IMG/VR virus record: IMGVR_UViG_3300033388_002613
Location: 1 to 43,967 of that record
DNA: 43,967 bases
DNA from: a virus
Reading direction: 5' to 3' (one strand)
In this document: one piece after another, positions 8,437-16,517 of the stretch
Layout of the letters: the number at the start of each line of letters is the position of its first letter
Position numbering within the stretch: the stretch's first letter is position 1
Position numbers and translations under genes: made by a program
The notes under the pieces: model-generated
What the model saw: only the letters and a program-made list of their open reading frames with translations
Database searches by the model: none
What the model was told of the DNA's origin: nothing

Positions 8437-9120
8437 ATGTATGAATTACTAGTTACAGGACATACTCCAAATATTAATGAACAGGACGTTGATAGAAATG
8501 TTCCTATTCAAATCTATTTAGATGACGTCATAGATACAACTACGGTTGAATATAATAATATTGTATTAGTTGATAACTTATATAATACAGTTCGTGGAAC
8601 TGTAGGATTTGATTACACTAATAAAGGTACTCCTTCTGGAGTTGCTACAATTTTAACATTTACACCAGACACATATCTTGACCCTGAAACTAGTTATTCT
8701 GTGTTTGTAAATAAATATCCTGATAGTGTTGCATCTATCAGTGGTAATTTTATACAAGATACATATAAATTTACATTCTCTACTGGGATTACTGTTATTG
8801 ATAATCAGGATCCCACGTATGAGGAACAACTTCAATTAGATTTAGATGCAGCTATTATCAGAGAGGATTGGGCTGAAGCAGCAAGACTACAAGCTATTCT
8901 AGATGGTGACACTGATACAGACACAGATACTGATAGTGATGACTCAGATACTGAACTCGAATATCTAATATTAAATAGTACAAATCCAAATAATAAAGAT
9001 TCTGATATTCCTTTTGATAGATTAAGATTTATTAAATTAGAGTTTAATGATAGTATGCCAGCAAGTGGCATTGATTATAACAGTTACATATCTGTTATTA
9101 CTAAAAATGTATTGGAGTAA
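8437..9120 (+). CDS. Ig-like (SbsA/Big_5 type) virion protein with UVR-like hairpin and Asp-Thr repeat
   Basis: Residues 1-118 match the bacterial Ig-like fold of the Big_5 type: a TGHTPNINEQDVDRNVPIQI start, LTFTPDTYLDPETSYSVFV and a closing TYKFTFSTG. Residues 129-157 (EEQLQLDLDAAIIREDWAEA and onward through ARLQAILDG) resemble the helical-hairpin UVR motif. An Asp-Thr repeat follows at residues 158-172, then the first half of a second Ig-like domain, which stops abruptly at TAA 9118-9120. The next gene lies in the same frame and begins with what looks like the other half of that domain. Position suggests a neck-associated adhesin or connector. The GTG/ATG choice is clear: ATG 8437 after AAGGA. 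Confidence 0.85.
   Translation: MYELLVTGHTPNINEQDVDRNVPIQIYLDDVIDTTTVEYNNIVLVDNLYNTVRGTVGFDYTNKGTPSGVATILTFTPDTYLDPETSYSVFVNKYPDSVASISGNFIQDTYKFTFSTGITVIDNQDPTYEEQLQLDLDAAIIREDWAEAARLQAILDGDTDTDTDTDSDDSDTELEYLILNSTNPNNKDSDIPFDRLRFIKLEFNDSMPASGIDYNSYISVITKNVLE
8908..8952 (+). repeat. Asp-Thr coding microrepeat
   Basis: Fifteen codons alternating Asp with Thr or Ser, built from the 6-base unit GAyACw. They form an acidic linker between the UVR-like hairpin and the second Ig-like domain. Such repeats are prone to slippage, so length variation between relatives is likely. Confidence 0.8.
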
Positions 9121-9123
9121 ATA

Positions 9124-10272
9124 ATGTCTGGAAATTTAGAATTTTATAAAGCACCTGAGCAATTGTATGAGTTAGTGTTTGACTATTCAACGTTATTAAA
9201 CCCTGGTGAAACTATTAAAGATTATATAGTATATGTTAATGATACTGAGATAAGTGGTACCTACGAAGAAAGATATGATGAGTATGTTGATACTAGTGGA
9301 AGCTATGATACTATATTTACTTACGATCCAGATATTTATGATAACGAAACTATTTTAGTTAAAACTAATAGTGGTGTATTAAATTCTGGATATAGTGTTA
9401 CTATATCTGGTATAACTAATAGAAGAGAATCATACGGTAAATCTATTGATGTGTTTATAGATGAGTATGCTTATCCTGATGTGTATAATGATTTTGAATA
9501 TAGATTTTTAGTTGATACAAATAATGTATATATACTACCTGCTATATATGGGTCTAATACAACATTCAGATATAACACAGAATATACTGTATTAATTAAT
9601 GAACACATAGTAAGTGAGACGCCACTTTATATGGCAGCTAAAGAATCATTTTGGTTTACTAGTAAATACTGTCCTATGTTTGCTAACGCTACTGCTATTA
9701 TATTATTACTTGGACCAGAAGCTGAGAAGTTTACAGTAGATACTATTAATAGATATATCCATAGAACATCTAAAGAAGCTGTTGACTTTATAAACATGAG
9801 TGCTGGTTGTGGTTCTACTAGAATAGGATATGACTATTATGGTTGTACTCCAGATGGTGTACCTGCTAATCTTAGACGTTATGTTGAATGTAAAGTAGCA
9901 TACGATTTATTAAATCTATTAGATAGATTAAGAGTTATTGGTGGTAGTGATGGTGGCCAAACTAAAACACTTGGTGATATGACTATTAAGTACGGTGGAG
10001 CTGCTTCTTCTGCAAGTTCTAATGATGGTCCAAAGAAAGACCTATATGATTGCTTCATGGGCTTACAAGGTATCCTTAGTAATGGTCCTACTTTATGTGG
10101 AACTGGCGCTGGTATCAATAATGGTGTTCGTGGTAAATACGATTACTCAAAAGGATTCCCACATCCAGTTATGGATGGTGAACATAATAGAATAGTTAGA
10201 CCTACTCCTAATGCTAATGGACCATGGTTTGGAAATGGTAATAGTAGATATCCTACCAGAGGGAGCTTCTAA
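9124..10272 (+). CDS. Head-tail adaptor candidate with N-terminal Ig-like halves
   Basis: A 382-aa protein. Residues 1-170 are strand-rich and appear to begin with the second half of an Ig-like domain whose first half ends the previous gene. Residues about 175-300 are helical and contain RYVECKVAYDLLNLLDRLRV followed by GGQTKTLGDMTIKYGG, a pattern common in head-tail connector (gp6/gp15-like) adaptors that bind below the portal. The C-terminus is Gly/Pro/Asn-rich and likely flexible. ATG 9124 lies behind GGAG at 9114-9117, with only the triplet ATA between the upstream TAA and the start. The adaptor role is inferred from the helical core and gene order. Confidence in the family is moderate. 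Confidence 0.75.
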   Translation: MSGNLEFYKAPEQLYELVFDYSTLLNPGETIKDYIVYVNDTEISGTYEERYDEYVDTSGSYDTIFTYDPDIYDNETILVKTNSGVLNSGYSVTISGITNRRESYGKSIDVFIDEYAYPDVYNDFEYRFLVDTNNVYILPAIYGSNTTFRYNTEYTVLINEHIVSETPLYMAAKESFWFTSKYCPMFANATAIILLLGPEAEKFTVDTINRYIHRTSKEAVDFINMSAGCGSTRIGYDYYGCTPDGVPANLRRYVECKVAYDLLNLLDRLRVIGGSDGGQTKTLGDMTIKYGGAASSASSNDGPKKDLYDCFMGLQGILSNGPTLCGTGAGINNGVRGKYDYSKGFPHPVMDGEHNRIVRPTPNANGPWFGNGNSRYPTRGSF

Positions 10273-10814
10273 TGGATTTCTTTATTGATACAACAAGTCA
10301 AACAGATGCAGAGATTCAGGATAGTTATTACTCTGGATTAGTTTCCGAAGCTGATGGTATTGACCTTAGAATTGAAATGAACAGAATCTTATATGGTTCT
10401 GTTCTTAAACGTCCTCTTGGACATTGGGTTGTGGCTAGAATATTTGATACGTCTGCTAAATCTAAATATTTCAACGAGTATTCTAAAGAAGGTATTATGG
10501 GACCGTCTCATCCTTTTACTGATTACGTAGTGAGATCTAGACGAGTTCCTGCTTCATTTAAAAGAGGCTCTATTGATGGTAATAAAGTTGCTGATATAAC
10601 TCAACATAAATTCACATACTATTTTGAATGGACTATTCCACTTAAAGATGGTGATCAGATATATGAAATAGAATATAGTGACCATAGAGCTAAACCAACT
10701 GAAATAATACTTAAAGAGAAATATGATATACAAAGGGCTTATCCATATAGATTAGAAAATGGTAATGTTCAATATATGGCAGCAGTTGCTAAGTTTAGTA
10801 ACATAACTTACTAG
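10272..10814 (+). CDS. Probable head-closure or neck protein, 180 aa
   Basis: Starts at ATG 10272, sharing one base with the adaptor stop and preceded by GGGAG. The N-terminal quarter is helical and acidic. The rest looks like a small beta-barrel with basic loops (VVRSRRVPASFKRGS) and a closing strand. No catalytic motif is present. Size and place, directly after the adaptor, fit a head-closure (stopper) protein. This is an inference from gene order; I see no diagnostic sequence signature. Confidence 0.75.
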   Translation: MDFFIDTTSQTDAEIQDSYYSGLVSEADGIDLRIEMNRILYGSVLKRPLGHWVVARIFDTSAKSKYFNEYSKEGIMGPSHPFTDYVVRSRRVPASFKRGSIDGNKVADITQHKFTYYFEWTIPLKDGDQIYEIEYSDHRAKPTEIILKEKYDIQRAYPYRLENGNVQYMAAVAKFSNITY

Positions 10815-10822
10815 GGGGTAAT

Positions 10823-11797
10823 ATGGTTATCAATGATGATTTTTTAAAATACGCTGGAATCACAGCAGGTATATCTTCTGATTTACAATTTGTAGTTATG
10901 GATTCTAAAACTAATGATGTATTACATAATCACACAAATCACAATCCTAGCAAAAGTGTTGGAAGCATTCAGAGTATATTAGAAATGAATATGCTTATGA
11001 CTAAATCACTTGCTTTGATTAATCCTGGTTTAGTATTTTCACCTGACTTTCCAGACTATCTTCTATCTGAAGATAATCCAAAGTATATGGAAACTATTCC
11101 AATGATCACACCTGAATTATATAAATCAATGCCGCATTATCGCCATGATTTATTTGATAGGAACTTTAATGATTATAATCATTATGATGATGTTTCTGCT
11201 AAAGACCAGTTAAAACCTGCGCCTCATATTACTTGGAGTATAGTTAGACAAGAACCTGGTACTGTAAGTGGTACTCCTTTCAGAGGCACACAAGAAATTA
11301 AGCCAAGACAAAGAGAGCTAGTATTAGTGTTTGATAAGCAATATAAATCAATATTAGAAACACATAGTGACAATCAATTCATCGAACAAGGTGATAAAAT
11401 ATACAAGTACATAAAGGTCCAAGGTCAATTTATGGACAATTTAGTACAATACAATATGTGGGCTCGCTCACATTGGGAAGTAGAAGAATTAACTGACTGG
11501 TTTCAACGAAGGTATATGTTACCGTATACAGGAATGTTCAGAGAAGCTGGTGTTAATAATTTATATTTCAATAGACGTGTGCGCGATGATACCTTAATAC
11601 AAATGAAAACCAGATATCATCTTCGTTCTATACTATACTATGTTAGAACTGAACACATATATAATGAAACTATTATGCCAATAACTAGAATAGATGTTGA
11701 TATAGATACATTAGCTACTGCTAATGAATTTGCAATTAACACTGAATTAGCCAACTATTATGACAGAATAATTGATCGTTGGCATTTTAATAAATAA
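10823..11797 (+). CDS. Neck or tail-completion protein candidate, 324 aa
   Basis: The stop of the preceding gene (TAG) merges into a GGGGG ribosome binding site, and ATG 10823 follows. The protein has a His/Asn-rich segment early on (HNHTNHNP near residue 33), a mixed middle and a C-terminal region rich in Arg, Tyr and Trp that looks alpha/beta (ARSHWEVEELTDWFQRRYM). It directly precedes the sheath, the usual place of tail terminator or tail-completion proteins. I do not recognise a named family, so the role is positional. Confidence 0.75.
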   Translation: MVINDDFLKYAGITAGISSDLQFVVMDSKTNDVLHNHTNHNPSKSVGSIQSILEMNMLMTKSLALINPGLVFSPDFPDYLLSEDNPKYMETIPMITPELYKSMPHYRHDLFDRNFNDYNHYDDVSAKDQLKPAPHITWSIVRQEPGTVSGTPFRGTQEIKPRQRELVLVFDKQYKSILETHSDNQFIEQGDKIYKYIKVQGQFMDNLVQYNMWARSHWEVEELTDWFQRRYMLPYTGMFREAGVNNLYFNRRVRDDTLIQMKTRYHLRSILYYVRTEHIYNETIMPITRIDVDIDTLATANEFAINTELANYYDRIIDRWHFNK

Positions 11798-11813
11798 AAC
11801 GTAGGAGTAAATA

Positions 11814-13334
11814 ATGGCTAGAGAATACGCAATTCCAAGCTCTTCAACTATTTTACAAGATTTTGGGTTAGCTGTAACAAGCCCACCTACATCTCGAAAT
11901 AGACGTGTTGTTATCATTGGTACGGCTGAAGATGGCCCTCTCTATGAACCTGTAATCGTTGACGTTCCACAAGATTCTGAATTTGTGTGGGGAAGACAGT
12001 CACAAGGTGATTTAGTACGAGGAATATTTGAGTGCTGGAACTCACAAGGTGATAATCAAAACGTTGTAGGTGTACGTATAGGTAATGCTAAGACATCAAC
12101 ATTAGAATTAAGTGAAATTAATTCAACTGAAATAGATGAAGAAGATAGTGATACTAATATCACATCATTAAGATTAAACGGTAGATTTCCTGGTCCAATT
12201 TATGACCAGATCACTGTTCAATATGACACAGGTAAAAATCACGCAGGTGATGTTTCAATATATAATCCTAAGACAGGACTATATTCATACTTTACTGTAG
12301 ATAGACAGAATCCATATAACTCTTCTGTTCAAGCACATAACATCGCAGAGCTCGTTGACGCTATTAATTTAGATAGAAACTGTAGTTCAGTAATGAATGC
12401 TGAATATGATGAGCTTACTACTGATTTTGAATTAGCTATTAGTGGACTTACACCTGGTGTTATCCAATCAAGTACTAATGTAAGATTCGATCTTCAAAGA
12501 ATCCTAGCGGAATCTGGTGTGATCGTAGAAGGTACAGATGCATATCTTGCAACTGCTCCTGATCTTCCTTATGCCCTAGATGCTGTTGATTCTAACGGAT
12601 CATATAAAAACCTAACTGTTACCAATAACTTAATTGAGCTTGTTAACGTTGAAGGTATCGGCATATCTGAATGGATTAAACAAGACTTTAAAGGTAATAC
12701 AACTAATCTAGAATTCCTACCACTTGATGGTAAAGGTACTTCTAGATGGGATTCTATCCAAGCAATGAAAGATTATAGTGGTGATTCTAAGTGGATGTAT
12801 AATCCATCTGGCGTTAACGTTGTATCTGAATACATTTATACTGTAGACTTTGCACTTACTGATGAAATTCCAACTGACTATAAAGGATATGATGAGTTAA
12901 ATACATTTAACTTTAGTATTGATCTTCCTTTTGATGATACTGAATCACCATTCGTTTCTATGGATCCAGCTAGTAGTGGTTTCATTAGTGAAACTAGAGA
13001 CTATCTATCTGGTGTTATTGGTTATGAAGACTATGCTGGTACTGGTGGTATCGCAAGTGGTTTATTTGAAGACGCAAGATGTCTTGGTATCACAGAAAAA
13101 GATGTAGATGGTGAAGACGTTAGACCATATGGCGCAGTGCGTATATGGGTATCTAATGATATAGCTCCTGAGGGAACTTGGACTGAGCTTCCATATCATC
13201 CAGAGTCTGGTGTTTACATATCAGAGTATGATAGAGTAAATAATAAAGCAACCTTTGCTATTGGTACTGATCTATCTATTGATGTCAGTGGCGTTCAAAG
13301 TGCTGCATTAAGTGGATTATTTGATGGTGACTGA
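11814..13334 (+). CDS. Tail sheath protein, N-terminal part
   Basis: The sheath forms the contractile outer layer of the tail. This 506-aa ORF has a sheath-like N-terminus: after a short arm comes RRVVIIGTAEDGPLYEPVIV, and then FVWGRQSQGDLVRGIFECW, both typical of contractile sheath proteins (a small entry domain, then the first folded domain). The middle carries large strand-rich insertions. It ends at TGA 13332-13334, the only TGA stop used by a gene in this window, before the conserved C-terminal sheath domain, which lies in the overlapping +1 frame. Start ATG 11814 has GGAG upstream. Together with the next ORF it would make a sheath of about 950 residues. Confidence 0.8.
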   Translation: MAREYAIPSSSTILQDFGLAVTSPPTSRNRRVVIIGTAEDGPLYEPVIVDVPQDSEFVWGRQSQGDLVRGIFECWNSQGDNQNVVGVRIGNAKTSTLELSEINSTEIDEEDSDTNITSLRLNGRFPGPIYDQITVQYDTGKNHAGDVSIYNPKTGLYSYFTVDRQNPYNSSVQAHNIAELVDAINLDRNCSSVMNAEYDELTTDFELAISGLTPGVIQSSTNVRFDLQRILAESGVIVEGTDAYLATAPDLPYALDAVDSNGSYKNLTVTNNLIELVNVEGIGISEWIKQDFKGNTTNLEFLPLDGKGTSRWDSIQAMKDYSGDSKWMYNPSGVNVVSEYIYTVDFALTDEIPTDYKGYDELNTFNFSIDLPFDDTESPFVSMDPASSGFISETRDYLSGVIGYEDYAGTGGIASGLFEDARCLGITEKDVDGEDVRPYGAVRIWVSNDIAPEGTWTELPYHPESGVYISEYDRVNNKATFAIGTDLSIDVSGVQSAALSGLFDGD

Positions 13335-14682
13335 CCTAATTGATCCTTCTGGTTATATTAAAGATCAATCGTATATTAGAGTTTCTGGTAATACAATTAA
13401 AAGTTTTATTGGTGAAGTGGAAACACTTTCACAACTTGAAGCGATCGCAAGCACTACTCCAACTCATTACTTCATCAGAGGACAAGAGATGATTCTTAAC
13501 TCGTCAGCTCCTTTCCCAATGGTGTTTAACTATGGAACAAGAATTAAATATGAAATAGATACTTCTGTATCATTATCTGATGCATCTGCTGGTGAGATAA
13601 CTTTCCCAGATCAATACGTATTGCCTGGTCCAGGTGGTGGAGTATTACTTGATGATACTATTAGTCATGTAAGATTCCAATATAAGTATATGCCTAACTG
13701 GCCTGCACTTACATCTAAAGCTCAGTCTTTATATGGTGGAACTACTGGTGCTAAAATTGATACTAAAGAACGTGAAGATGAATTTAGAAAAGCTTACGAA
13801 TATCTTCGTAACTTCGAAGGAGATATCTGGGTACCTATGGGTGCTTACATTGATGAGATTAAAGAAGACTACAGTGAGACTACTGGTCTACTTGAAAATA
13901 TGACAAACTCATATGCTCAAGATATAGAGGACTTCCTAGAAGAACAATCTATTAATCTATATCAACCTCACGCTGTACTTGGTACAACTCAGATTGATGG
14001 CGATACACTTGGTGACAAGGATGCTTGGATTACTAATTTAACTGAATATGATATTGACGACCCTACAAGAGGCGCTAATGTTATGAATAACGTTCAGAAT
14101 AAATTTATGTCTGTAGCAGCATTTGAACCTGTATTTTTAAACACTGGAAGAGGACAACCTTATAGTGCTAATGGACAAGCAGCTTACGCTGGCTTAATCG
14201 CTTCATTACCTTATGATATCTCTCCAATCAATAAAAGTATTCCTGGTGTATATGCAACTAGATTTCCATTTTCTATGGGACAATTAGAAGCTCTTAATGC
14301 TAACAGATATGTTACTTTAAAAACTTCTGATACAAGATCGCCTGTTATCGTTAATGACGTTACAGCTGCTCCTCTTGGTTCTGATTTTATTAACTGGTCA
14401 ATCTTCTCAATCACTAAAGAAGCTGCAGATAGAATTAAACGTCTAGCTGACAACTATATTGGAAGACCAAACAGTATTGAAATTAGAAATGCGCTAGATC
14501 AAGATATCTCAAATATCCTAAAAGGTATGGCTGGTGTCCAAGCATATAACTTCAGTATTGCTAGCACAATAGAACAACAAGTTCTTGGTGTTATCGAAAT
14601 AGATCTCGTGATTGTTCCAGTTTTCACTATCAAGAAAATTAGAACAACAATTAAACTTAGACGCAACGTAGCGCTAGGTTAA
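13312..14682 (+). CDS. Tail sheath protein, C-terminal part (different frame)
   Basis: Overlaps the previous ORF by 23 bases in the +1 frame. Available starts are GTG 13312 or ATG 13324, neither with a good ribosome binding site, unlike nearly all neighbours. The C-terminal 130 residues match the conserved sheath C-terminal domain: ITKEAADRIKRLADNYIGRP, then a helix and EIDLVIVPVFTIKKIRTTIK as the final strand that clasps the neighbouring subunit. The N-terminal part continues the strand-rich insertions of the upstream ORF (DPSGYIKDQSYIRVSG). It therefore looks like the rest of one sheath protein, reached by frameshifting, separated by a real split, or separated by a sequence error. Confidence 0.8.
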   Translation: MDYLMVTDLIDPSGYIKDQSYIRVSGNTIKSFIGEVETLSQLEAIASTTPTHYFIRGQEMILNSSAPFPMVFNYGTRIKYEIDTSVSLSDASAGEITFPDQYVLPGPGGGVLLDDTISHVRFQYKYMPNWPALTSKAQSLYGGTTGAKIDTKEREDEFRKAYEYLRNFEGDIWVPMGAYIDEIKEDYSETTGLLENMTNSYAQDIEDFLEEQSINLYQPHAVLGTTQIDGDTLGDKDAWITNLTEYDIDDPTRGANVMNNVQNKFMSVAAFEPVFLNTGRGQPYSANGQAAYAGLIASLPYDISPINKSIPGVYATRFPFSMGQLEALNANRYVTLKTSDTRSPVIVNDVTAAPLGSDFINWSIFSITKEAADRIKRLADNYIGRPNSIEIRNALDQDISNILKGMAGVQAYNFSIASTIEQQVLGVIEIDLVIVPVFTIKKIRTTIKLRRNVALG

Positions 14683-14690
14683 AATAAATT

Positions 14691-14715
14691 TGCTAGGGGC
14701 AGATCGTCCCTAGCA
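14691..14715 (+). terminator. Hairpin between sheath and tube genes
   Basis: A 10-bp stem (14691-14700 with 14706-14715, one G-T pair) with loop AGATC. The sequence after it (CTTTAACTAT) is a poor U-tract, so it may act as a weak terminator, an RNA-processing or stabilising element. Confidence 0.6.
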
Positions 14716-14739
14716 CTTTAACTATAAAGGTGTGTAATT

Positions 14740-15435
14740 ATGAGTAATTCAAATTTTCAAGACACTTTAACTCAAACGTATAATGCGCATGCTGGTACTG
14801 ACATAATTGCCACTCTGAATGGTGTTGTTCTAGGTAACCTTAACGGTATATCTTTCTCAACAACTCGAGAGAAAGCTCCAGTTTATACATTAGGAAATGT
14901 AGATGCTGTTGCTTTTGGTCGTGGTAAACGTGGTCACGCTGGATCAATGATTTTTACAAATTTTGATAGACATGCATTATATGACGTTAAAGAACAATTA
15001 GCTGGCACTCAGCAAGAGTTATCTTACTACAGAAAAGGTAGTGATATTCCTGCAGGTGGACGCTCAAAACTATTAGGTAATCAATCTTATGAAGGAGATT
15101 TATCAGCGCTAGGTGTTTCTAAAAAAGTAGCAGCTAACTATTCTGACCAAATCCCTCCATTTACTATTACTTTAACTGGCCAAAATGAATATGGCTCAAC
15201 GTCAGTAATGGCGTTACTTGGTGTGGAATTTATTAATGAAGGTTCTGGTATCTCAATTGATGATATTGTAACTGAAACACAAATGACTTTCGTAGCAAGA
15301 GCTATCCAAACTTGGACTCCACTATTTGGTGGTGACTTGAAAGCTTTCGACCCAGCTGTCGTTGGTGCTAATAGTCCTTTAGCTGCTGTACGTTCTGCGT
15401 GGGCTGCTAAGGATCAAAGAGGTCCAAGCTCTTAA
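14740..15435 (+). CDS. Tail tube protein
   Basis: A 231-aa protein forming the inner tube of the contractile tail. Diagnostic-looking segments are KAPVYTLGNVDAVAFGRGKR, then GHAGSMIFTNFD, and in the second half DQIPPFTITLTGQNEYGS with GVEFINEGSGISIDDI. This is the tube layout used by several large myoviruses. It follows the sheath, as in nearly all contractile phages, and is set between two hairpins, suggesting a separately controlled, abundant transcript. An AAGGTG site lies before ATG 14740. Two paralogues follow directly downstream. Confidence 0.88.
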   Translation: MSNSNFQDTLTQTYNAHAGTDIIATLNGVVLGNLNGISFSTTREKAPVYTLGNVDAVAFGRGKRGHAGSMIFTNFDRHALYDVKEQLAGTQQELSYYRKGSDIPAGGRSKLLGNQSYEGDLSALGVSKKVAANYSDQIPPFTITLTGQNEYGSTSVMALLGVEFINEGSGISIDDIVTETQMTFVARAIQTWTPLFGGDLKAFDPAVVGANSPLAAVRSAWAAKDQRGPSS

Positions 15436-15458
15436 ATTAAAATATGGTTCATTTTAAT
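15436..15458 (+). other. AT-only inverted repeat after the tube gene
   Basis: ATTAAAAT (15436-15443) and its complement ATTTTAAT (15451-15458) enclose a 7-base loop immediately after the tube stop codon. An 8-bp AT stem is weak, so it may be incidental or part of a compound structure with the GC-rich hairpin right after it. Confidence 0.4.
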
Positions 15459-15462
15459 ATGT

Positions 15463-15486
15463 TATGGGGCTTGTATGAGCCCCATA
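15463..15486 (+). terminator. Hairpin after the tail tube gene
   Basis: A 9-bp stem (15463-15471 with 15478-15486, with four G-C pairs and a G-C closing run) plus a possible T-G pair and a 4-6-base loop. The following sequence is TCATTAAT, not a U-run, so termination would be partial at best. It may instead mark a processing site or protect the tube mRNA 3' end. Confidence 0.6.
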
Positions 15487-15510
15487 TCATTAATATAGAA
15501 GGTTTAAAAT

Positions 15511-16506
15511 ATGGCATTAAATACGTATCAACAAAGTGCACTAGATAGTGTTAGTAAGATCAAGAATGGAGTAGATAGAGAAGGTTTAAGTTTCTTACGA
15601 TCTGGTCCTCAAGATACTACAATGGATCTAGGTTTAACTCCATCATCATTAGTTTATAGTTCTGCTGAATCTTCTTTTAGTGGAACTGATTGCGTTGTAT
15701 CTATTGTGTACAACGAACATATTGTTATACTTGGTAACGTTGAAACTGTGTCTTACTCTATCCATAGAGACAAGGCTCCTGTTAGAACACTAGGTAGAAC
15801 ATATGCTAAGAACTATACAAGAGGACAAAGAACTATCGCTGGTAGTCTTATCTTTGTTCAATTTGATGAATCGCCATTATATAAATTATATGAATTCTTT
15901 AATAAGAAATTAGAGAATGCTCATAGATTTAGCTCACCTCTAGCTGATGAAATTCCTCCTTTTGATATGATGCTAATGTTCAGTAATGAATATGGCTTTA
16001 ACTCTATCATTAGAATTTATGGAATTGAAATAGTTGATGAAGGTGGAACCTTTAGTATTAATGATATATACTCTGAAAACGTAATGCAATTTATTGCTAA
16101 GGATATTGACCCTATGGTTTCTTCTGGAAAGCAAGGATCATTCCAACGTTTACTTTATGAGAGAATGACACAAGGTAAACTCCTTGATGAACATTATAAT
16201 GCAATGTTAAAATACAGACAAAGATTAGAAAATGATTTAGCTGCTGCTCAGTTACAACTTAAAGATGTATCTGGTGCTGGTAGAAATATACGTCAACGTG
16301 ATACTGCTACTGCTAATCGTATTAATCAAGATATTAATGCGTCAAGAACAGCGTACAATCTTATCCAAAAGAAGATTGATAGAATCACTAATGATATAAT
16401 TCGAATGAATAACAACATAATCAAATATGAAAAAACTAAAATGACTTGGGATTTGAACTCATCACAAGAAGCTAACTATACAGCTGACGCAGTATTTAAA
16501 AAATAA
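15511..16506 (+). CDS. Tail tube paralogue with coiled-coil C-terminus
   Basis: Residues 60-205 repeat the tube pattern of the previous gene in the same order: DKAPVRTLGRTYAKNYTRGQ, IAGSLIFVQFDESPLY, DEIPPFDMMLMFSNEYGF and GIEIVDEGGTFSINDI. Before this lies a 50-residue extension, and after it about 120 residues that look like an antiparallel coiled coil (LKYRQRLENDLAAAQLQLK and INRINQ-type heptads). The protein is thus a specialised tube subunit, perhaps a tube-end or baseplate-proximal ring. Paralogy with the tube is visible directly; the specific role is inferred. The start ATG 15511 follows GAAGG. Confidence 0.85.
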   Translation: MALNTYQQSALDSVSKIKNGVDREGLSFLRSGPQDTTMDLGLTPSSLVYSSAESSFSGTDCVVSIVYNEHIVILGNVETVSYSIHRDKAPVRTLGRTYAKNYTRGQRTIAGSLIFVQFDESPLYKLYEFFNKKLENAHRFSSPLADEIPPFDMMLMFSNEYGFNSIIRIYGIEIVDEGGTFSINDIYSENVMQFIAKDIDPMVSSGKQGSFQRLLYERMTQGKLLDEHYNAMLKYRQRLENDLAAAQLQLKDVSGAGRNIRQRDTATANRINQDINASRTAYNLIQKKIDRITNDIIRMNNNIIKYEKTKMTWDLNSSQEANYTADAVFKK

Positions 16507-16517
16507 GGAGTAGTATA

